Position numbers and translations under genes: made by a program. Under the pieces are notes generated by a model. It ran no database searches, was not told where the DNA came from, and worked only from the letters and a program-made list of their open reading frames with translations. DNA of 64,000 nt from Nephrocerus scutellatus. Its lineage: Eukaryota > Arthropoda > Insecta > Diptera > Pipunculidae. Positions 57,175 through 64,000 of this stretch are shown here, piece after piece. Position 1 is the stretch's first letter; every line of letters starts with the position of its first letter. The stretch is taken from contig OX352762.1 in the NCBI GenBank assembly GCA_947095585.1, positions 42,084,537 to 42,148,536 of the forward strand, written 5' to 3'.

Positions 57175-58097
57175 ATGGAGATTCAATTATTTGAAACCAT
57201 AACTTATAAAATCCATCACTGCTGAAGTTGATGAAGTCTATTATAAGGCAAGAGAGTTACTCAGTCGAGCTTGCAGTCGCTATGGGACAGATGGCCCCAA
57301 CGTCAGCAATGATTTAAATATCATGTTGGAAAATTTTATTGAACAGCAAAAAACCTTTAATGAAGGTGTCAATACATCGCAGCACGTACGATTACCGAAA
57401 GTTAATATTGATCAGTTTTCGGGAGACTATAAATATTGGCCATCGGTTCACGATTTGTTTAAAACGACTGTGGACAATAATCAAAACTTTAGTGGTGTTC
57501 ACTAGCTGCAAATGCTAAAGGGCTTATTACAAGGTGAAGCGGCGCTTTAATACGACTATTTTCAATCACGGAGAAACATGCAACAGATATAAAAAATTTA
57601 CACCAATTGTGACATCGCTAGTGCAAACATTCTTAGAACAGAAACCGTGTGCGCTTAGTACCGCTACAGAATTACGTAGAACAAGTGAGACGTGCGATGA
57701 AGTCATTCGTGGACTTCGTGTTTTTGGACCACAAGCTGAAACACGCGATCCATGGCTCATTCATATTATAAAAAGTAATGAAGAGACAAAACAACTGTGG
57801 GCAAAGGAGTCGGTGGATAAAGATTACTCAACCTTTGAAGAATTGCTAGTTTTTCTAAATAAGAGGTGTTAAGAGATCTGTGGTGCGACAAACAAAGGAA
57901 TGACAGCACGATTAAGCGCAAGAGCATTTGTAACAACTCAAGCGAATGATACTTGGGACTGCGCAGTTTGCAACCAACGACATCCAACATTCAAATGTCC
58001 GGAGTTTAAAAATATGAATTTAAACGCTAGCTTGGAGATAATTTCAGAAAATAATTTATGTAGCAATTGTCTAACAAGGGACCATATTAGCGCATAA
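57175..58097 (+). pseudogene. gag: Bel/Pao Gag, unit 4
   Basis: Same lesions as unit 3 but with the common TTTCAATC form. Confidence 0.85.
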
Positions 58098-58147
58098 TGT
58101 TTCTCTAAGGTATCATGTATTATATGTAATAAAAAAGACACCACACA

Positions 58148-58870
58148 TTGATTCATAAAGACTTCAACCAAACTCATGAATTAACATGTCATGCAGTATC
58201 AACACAGTCATCCGATGACCGTCAAGAATCTAGTCAACCAACAGAGACAACTACAGACTTTAGACAAGTAAATAATGATCTAAGTCATATAAAAGCATTA
58301 TATACTCAGAATTCCTCGACAACCGCGGTACTACAACCAGCACTCATCTACATTAAGTTATGTACCGGCAAACTCCAGCTATATCGAGCATTATTGGACT
58401 CTGGCTCACAAACATCATTTGTGACCGAATCTTGCGCACAAGGCGTAGGCGTTAAACGAAGTTCATCGCCCCTGTTTCTTTACTGTCTATCATCCACACC
58501 AGCTGGAAGAACCATAGGAAGAATCGACATGACCATACATTCGCGAACTGATATATCCTATCAACGCACTTTCACGGCTCATGCCATTAATAACATTACC
58601 AAGCTATTTCCAATTAAGCCAATCAGTTTTAATAAATCCGTAATGAATTTGGAGCTTGCAGATCCTCAATATCATACCTAAAATACAATCGATGTGCTTC
58701 TCGGAGCCGATATATTCTTTGAAATTTTAAATGCCGAATAACATGTAATCGATGGCTTTCCTACATTACAGTCTTCGAAATTTGGCTGGTTAATAGCCGG
58801 ATCGCTACATAATACTTCACCGCATTTGACCAATCTTCATTTCACCACTGGCGTTTCTATCACAAAATGA
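58148..58870 (+). pseudogene. Pao-type protease region, unit 4
   Basis: Protein reading identical to unit 3. Confidence 0.85.
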
Positions 58871-58907
58871 AGATTTGCATCAAGATTTAAAAAAAATTTG
58901 GGCGTTT

Positions 58908-59500
58908 CTGCAGTATAACCCGCATGCGAATTTACGCCCCCTGCCACGCCCCTTCCGCCCACTTTTTAGGGCGGCATAAAGAAGGCGGCGGTCACGCCCC
59001 CTCTTTTAGGAGGGGCTGTCAAAGTTTTTTTTTTTTCCAGAAAAATCCATTTCCCAAGTGATTTGAAGGGGGTTTGGGGGTTAATTGGCATCGAATGAAA
59101 GGTAATAAAAATACCTTCCATTCCAAAAAAACTGTCTTTTATATAAAAAAGATGAAAAGAGGCGTGCTTAAAAGTGGGTGCGCCTAAATATTGGTAAAAA
59201 ATGAAAGGTAAAAATTAGTTCTACACGGTCCTACTGTTTTTATGGTCGGGGCATAGTTTAAAAGTTTTTAAATGGAAGGTATTTTTATTACCTTTCATAT
59301 GGCACCAATTAACCCCCAAACCTCCTTCAAATCATTTGGGAAAATGGATTTTTCTGAAAAAAAAAAAAAACTTTGACAGCCCCTCCTACAAAAAGGGGGC
59401 GTGACCACCAAGAAAAAATGCGGTTTTCAGGGAGTGTACAATGAGGGCTTTCAGGAAAGGGGTGTCTGGAACCCCAAATCCAATGCGGGTTATACTGCAG
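58908..59500. mobile_element. Foldback MITE in array unit 4
   Basis: 593 bp, same form as unit 3, with the unchanged terminal repeat CTGCAGTATAACCCGCAT. Confidence 0.85.
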
Positions 59501-61113
59501 TTTATCCAAAATTTGGAAAGTGGAAGAAATCTCAGATCAGGGCAAGACAGCTATCAATACCCACGAATGGGACATCTTCTATGAAGATATCACCACAAGA
59601 GCTAAGAAAATATTCCAACTTATATGTAAAATTTTCTTATAAATATCCTTTTGTAACAACAAAATTGAGACAAGATGAGCTCATTAAGGATATTAAGACT
59701 CTTAAATAATAGTTCCAGCGACACTTTCAGCGCTGACAAACTATCAACCCCAAGGAACCACAACATATGTCCAAAAATTCCTTTGACGAGCCGCAGTACC
59801 AATCACTCACAGGAGGAGGACCAAAATAAATCCTTCAATCTAAAACTACATTAAAATTTTTTTTTACTTTACATATACATTACATGGCAGAAGCTAACTA
59901 TAGAAGAATACGCAGCTATAACAAAACCAAAAAGAGAAGGCCAATTAGTAAAAGAAAAGATCGACTAGCACACCAAATTTTCCACAAAGTCAGCCAAACA
60001 TTCCAACTAATATGTTGAATTTAAAAAATATTTTATCCTGTTGGACGAACACAAACCTAAACAAAGGCAATGTGCTCATCAGGAATATTGAGACCTACAA
60101 TATTCTCGATGCAGACAACTTATCAACTTGAAGAAACATCCAAACACAAATATTTGCTTAAAACAAAACACACTTTTACAACACTCAACACCCAAGGACC
60201 CAAGTCATTATAACATTATAATGCACATCAGCGGAAAACGACCGACATATTTTAACCAGCAAAGCAAAAACAGAACCGACGACAACAATCTAAGGTCACA
60301 ACATAACAACAGTTCGACTCAAATCAACCGTAGTAATAACGAGTAACGACAAAAAAAGACAAAACTATAAGCAAATCCAAATCCATCGCAATAATCAACA
60401 ACACAGACGCTCAAATTACAACCAACGATTAAATCGTTACATTACATCGCTGTTTATACGAGACGTACCAAGAAACGAGCAAGTCAAAGAATACGTGTTT
60501 TCGCCGCAACCAGCAATGACAATTTTATGTAACAAATTGCATTATGCATTTTAATACAAATAGGAAATGACTTTCCTAACAGACTAAAAACATTTTTATA
60601 TTCTTAGAAACAAAGTCAATTCTTAGTCACTTAAACTTTTCAAACTATTTTGAGTTTAATGTTCTGCTACTTTTAACCAATTAGATTAATTTCTTCATTA
60701 CTAAATAATAAAATAAAATAATAATAACTTTACATGTAAGTACATAATAAAATTCACAATAATTATTATGTTGAAAAATAGATTTTGAAAATGTATATAA
60801 AAAGGTTCCATCAACACAAACACTTATGCATCTACGTAGTACGTACATCATCCAAAATTAGACTCTAACGTTCTCGAAAAATCACAACTTTAACAAAGGG
60901 TATCCAGATAGAAGGCTTACAAACAAAGGAGAAATGTAGCTCTTAGCAGAAGTCCGATGAACTTCAATATTGAGACTGCACGTCCACATCTGACGTAAAT
61001 TGATTTCTGAGCGAAAATTATAAGAAAACCGTGGTTATAATGAATATATATTAGCGCAGTGCAGCGATAATTCCTCCGAATTACGATTCGATTATGGAAG
61101 AAGCTAGCATCTG
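59501..61113 (+). other. Noncoding 3' part of unit 4
   Basis: TATA box at 60794-60805. It lacks the ATAGTT variant near 59876 (as unit 1) but has the 35-base segment after the TATA box (as units 2 and 3), a mosaic of both types. Confidence 0.5.
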
Positions 61114-62027
61114 AAATAATTAAAGATACAGAAGATACGGTTAAGATTAAAAATAAATATATATATATATGAGTACAGTGCAGTGATAAATCCTCCGAAT
61201 TACGATTCGATTATGGAGAAGCTAGCATCTAAAATTTAAAGAAATGAATAGCGCTATATGAAAATAATGAAAATGATATGTCGAAATGAAGATAAAATGC
61301 TCACAAAGAAAGATAACAAAACTGAATTAAAAACGTCGAAACAAAGAAAATAAGATAAAAAACGCCGACTACTGCGCAATATTTTACATACACCCAAAAG
61401 CATAGAGAACTACACAACAAAGTACAAATTGATAGATGGATACCACAATACTTAGTAACAATATGTTAAAATTATATAAACCAAGTATAAAATAAAACTA
61501 TCCAATATATTATATTAACCTAAAAGAGTAATAATTGTACAAAATATATACATACATATCACTTTAAAATTTTTTAATAGCATAAGAACAACTTTTTATT
61601 ATATGATTACAAAATTTTCCCTTTTCCTACATAAAATAAAAAATTTTTCTCTAAAGGGTGAGGGTGTAGTGTAACACTACGTACACACAATTAAAACCCA
61701 TAATACAATTCACGGAAATAACTATATTCCCATAAGTCACACACAATAAATTACACTAGTCGCCTAAGTAAACAAACTGCACGTGTTCGGCAATGACGAC
61801 ACAAAGAGTGCATAGGCGACAATAGTGAATAACACTTGTAAAGTAGGGCACTTGCATTGCGCCCTACTCAAATGAAATTTTGTTTATACTAGAAATATTT
61901 CAAGTGCATCAATGACGATGCACGATTTTAGATATTTAGTTATTTACTTTAAGATTGTATATAGTAAAATCTAGGTTAAGAAATAGTATAAAAGAATAGA
62001 TTTTTACTATATCAAGCCTTCAATGAG

Positions 62028-62950
62028 ATGGAGATTCAATTATTTGAAACCATAACTTATAAAATCCATCACTGCTGAAGTTGATGAAGTCTATTATAAG
62101 GCAAGAGAGTTACTCAGTCGAGCTTGCAGTCGCTATGGGACAGATGGCCCCAACGTCAGCAATGATTTAAATATCATGTTGGAAAATTTTATTGAACAGC
62201 AAAAAACCTTTAATGAAGGTGTCAATACATCGCAGCACGTACGATTACCGAAAGTTAATATTGATCAGTTTTCGGGAGACTATAAATATTGGCCATCGGT
62301 TCACGATTTGTTTAAAACGACTGTGGACAATAATCAAAACTTTAGTGGTGTTCACTAGCTGCAAATGCTAAAGGGCTTATTACAAGGTGAAGCGGCGCTT
62401 TAATACGACTATTTTCAATCACGGAGAAACATGCAACAGATATAAAAAATTTACACCAATTGTGACATCGCTAGTGCAAACATTCTTAGAACAGAAACCG
62501 TGTGCGCTTAGTACCGCTACAGAATTACGTAGAACAAGTGAGACGTGCGATGAAGTCATTCGTGGACTTCGTGTTTTTGGACCACAAGCTGAAACACGCG
62601 ATCCATGGCTCATTCATATTATAAAAAGTAATGAAGAGACAAAACAACTGTGGGCAAAGGAGTCGGTGGATAAAGATTACTCAACCTTTGAAGAATTGCT
62701 AGTTTTTCTAAATAAGAGGTGTTAAGAGATCTGTGGTGCGACAAACAAAGGAATGACAGCACGATTAAGCGCAAGAGCATTTGTAACAACTCAAGCGAAT
62801 GATACTTGGGACTGCGCAGTTTGCAACCAACGACATCCAACATTCAAATGTCCGGAGTTTAAAAATATGAATTTAAACGCTAGCTTGGAGATAATTTCAG
62901 AAAATAATTTATGTAGCAATTGTCTAACAAGGGACCATATTAGCGCATAA
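62028..62950 (+). pseudogene. gag: Bel/Pao Gag, unit 5
   Basis: Same lesions as unit 4. Confidence 0.85.
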
Positions 62951-63000
62951 TGTTTCTCTAAGGTATCATGTATTATATGTAATAAAAAAGACACCACACA

Positions 63001-63723
63001 TTGATTCATAAAGACTTCAACCAAACTCATGAATTAACATGTCATGCAGTATCAACACAGTCATCCGATGACCGTCAAGAATCTAGTCAACCAACAGAGA
63101 CAACTACAGACTTTAGACAAGTAAATAATGATCTAAGTCATATAAAAGCATTATATACTCAGAATTCCTCGACAACCGCGGTACTACAACCAGCACTCAT
63201 CTACATTAAGTTATGTACCGGCAAACTCCAGCTATATCGAGCATTATTGGACTCTGGCTCACAAACATCATTTGTGACCGAATCTTGCGCACAAGGCGTA
63301 GGCGTTAAACGAAGTTCATCGCCCCTGTTTCTTTACTGTCTATCATCCACACCAGCTGGAAGAACCATAGGAAGAATCGACATGACCATACATTCGCGAA
63401 CTGATATATCCTATCAACGCACTTTCACGGCTCATGCCATTAATAACATTACCAAGCTATTTCCAATTAAGCCAATCAGTTTTAATAAATCCGTAATGAA
63501 TTTGGAGCTTGCAGATCCTCAATATCATACCTAAAATACAATCGATGTGCTTCTCGGAGCCGATATATTCTTTGAAATTTTAAATGCCGAATAACATGTA
63601 ATCGATGGCTTTCCTACATTACAGTCTTCGAAATTTGGCTGGTTAATAGCCGGATCGCTACATAATACTTCACCGCATTTGACCAATCTTCATTTCACCA
63701 CTGGCGTTTCTATCACAAAATGA
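63001..63723 (+). pseudogene. Pao-type protease region, unit 5
   Basis: Protein reading identical to units 3 and 4. Confidence 0.85.
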
Positions 63724-63760
63724 AGATTTGCATCAAGATTTAAAAAAAATTTGGGCGTTT

Positions 63761-64000
63761 CTGCAGTATAACCCGCATGCGAATTTACGCCCCCTGCCAC
63801 GCCCCTTCCGCCCACTTTTTAGGGCGGCATAAAGAAGGCGGCGGTCACGCCCCCTCTTTTAGGAGGGGCTGTCAAAGTTTTTTTTTTTTTCCAGAAAAAT
63901 CCATTTCCCAAGTGATTTGAAGGGGGTTTGGGGGTTAATTGGCATCGAATGAAAGGTAATAAAAATACCTTCCATTCCAAAAAAACTGTCTTTTATATAA
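63761..64000. mobile_element. Foldback MITE in array unit 5, partial
   Basis: Left part of the unit 3/4-type MITE, cut by the window edge. Confidence 0.8.

Larger units (their letters stand above)
56261..61113 (+). repeat. Array unit 4
   Basis: Closest to unit 3. Small differences near 59860-59880 and 60275-60290 link its right part to unit 1-like variants, suggesting exchange between units. Confidence 0.9.
41664..64000 (+). repeat. Tandem array of 4.85-kb Bel/Pao-derived units
   Basis: Four complete units (starts 41664, 46523, 51411, 56261) and a fifth from 61114 that leaves the window; lengths 4859, 4888, 4850 and 4853. Order in each unit: leader, hairpins, TATA, broken gag, protease, MITE, 1.3 kb noncoding with a second TATA. 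All units share the same MITE at the same site and most of the same lesions, so one dead copy was amplified. Units 3-5 are closest to each other, and unit 1 is the most different. Confidence 0.95.
61114..64000 (+). repeat. Array unit 5 (continues beyond the window)
   Basis: First 2887 bases of another unit, up to the middle of its MITE. The leader, hairpins and TATA are as before. Confidence 0.9.

Noticed and set aside
41664..64000. CRISPR array or simple satellite
   Set aside because: Units are 4.85 kb with coding remnants, not short repeats with unique spacers; the context is eukaryotic.

Overview
The window looks like transposon-dense, probably heterochromatic, insect DNA, most likely from a brachyceran fly. 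The basis is its repertoire of elements: gypsy-type LTR elements primed by tRNA-Lys, an env-bearing roo-like Bel/Pao element, PIF/Harbinger, hAT and Tc1/mariner DNA transposons, RTE and R1-like non-LTR elements, and foldback MITEs. I recognise no host gene. Species and family cannot be read from the sequence. Nearly every coding region is a broken transposon gene, so most entries are mobile elements or pseudogenes.

Layout. 1-371: tail of a Harbinger element. 372-about 9066: gypsy-type element 1 (minus strand) with one long open pol, a gag broken by a frameshift and a stop, a long leader, a tRNA-Lys primer site and an LTR-side AT minisatellite. 9568-14757: two tandem copies of a 2.6 kb block, each a Harbinger transposase pseudogene split by a hAT-like insertion carrying a BED-finger exon. 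15250-15560: non-LTR fragment. 15567-about 22146: gypsy-type element 2 (minus), a diverged relative of element 1 whose RT core is deleted. 22147-28156: roo-like Bel/Pao element (minus) inserted in the LTR-side minisatellite of element 2, then tandemly duplicated and internally deleted. 28157-31560: remaining LTR-side sequence and an array of hairpins. 31583-41630: decayed non-LTR, foldback, RTE, mariner and R1-like pieces. 41664-64000: a tandem array of about 4.85 kb units (four complete, a fifth running off the end), each a dead Bel/Pao gag-protease segment carrying the same MITE insertion.

The most unusual signals are four. (1) A RING-H2 finger sits at the Gag N-terminus of both diverged gypsy elements with identical zinc-ligand spacing. 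(2) The long leaders of the same two elements carry repeated short motifs. (3) A set of hairpins at 29.26-29.90 kb shares a constant GC core while the arms change together. (4) A retroelement-derived macrosatellite fills the right third of the window, with hairpins and two TATA boxes in every complete unit.

The gypsy elements would normally work as Gag (RING, capsid, two zinc knuckles) followed by a separate pol frame (protease, RT, RNase H, integrase), with reverse transcription primed at the tRNA-Lys site. No element here looks complete enough to move by itself.
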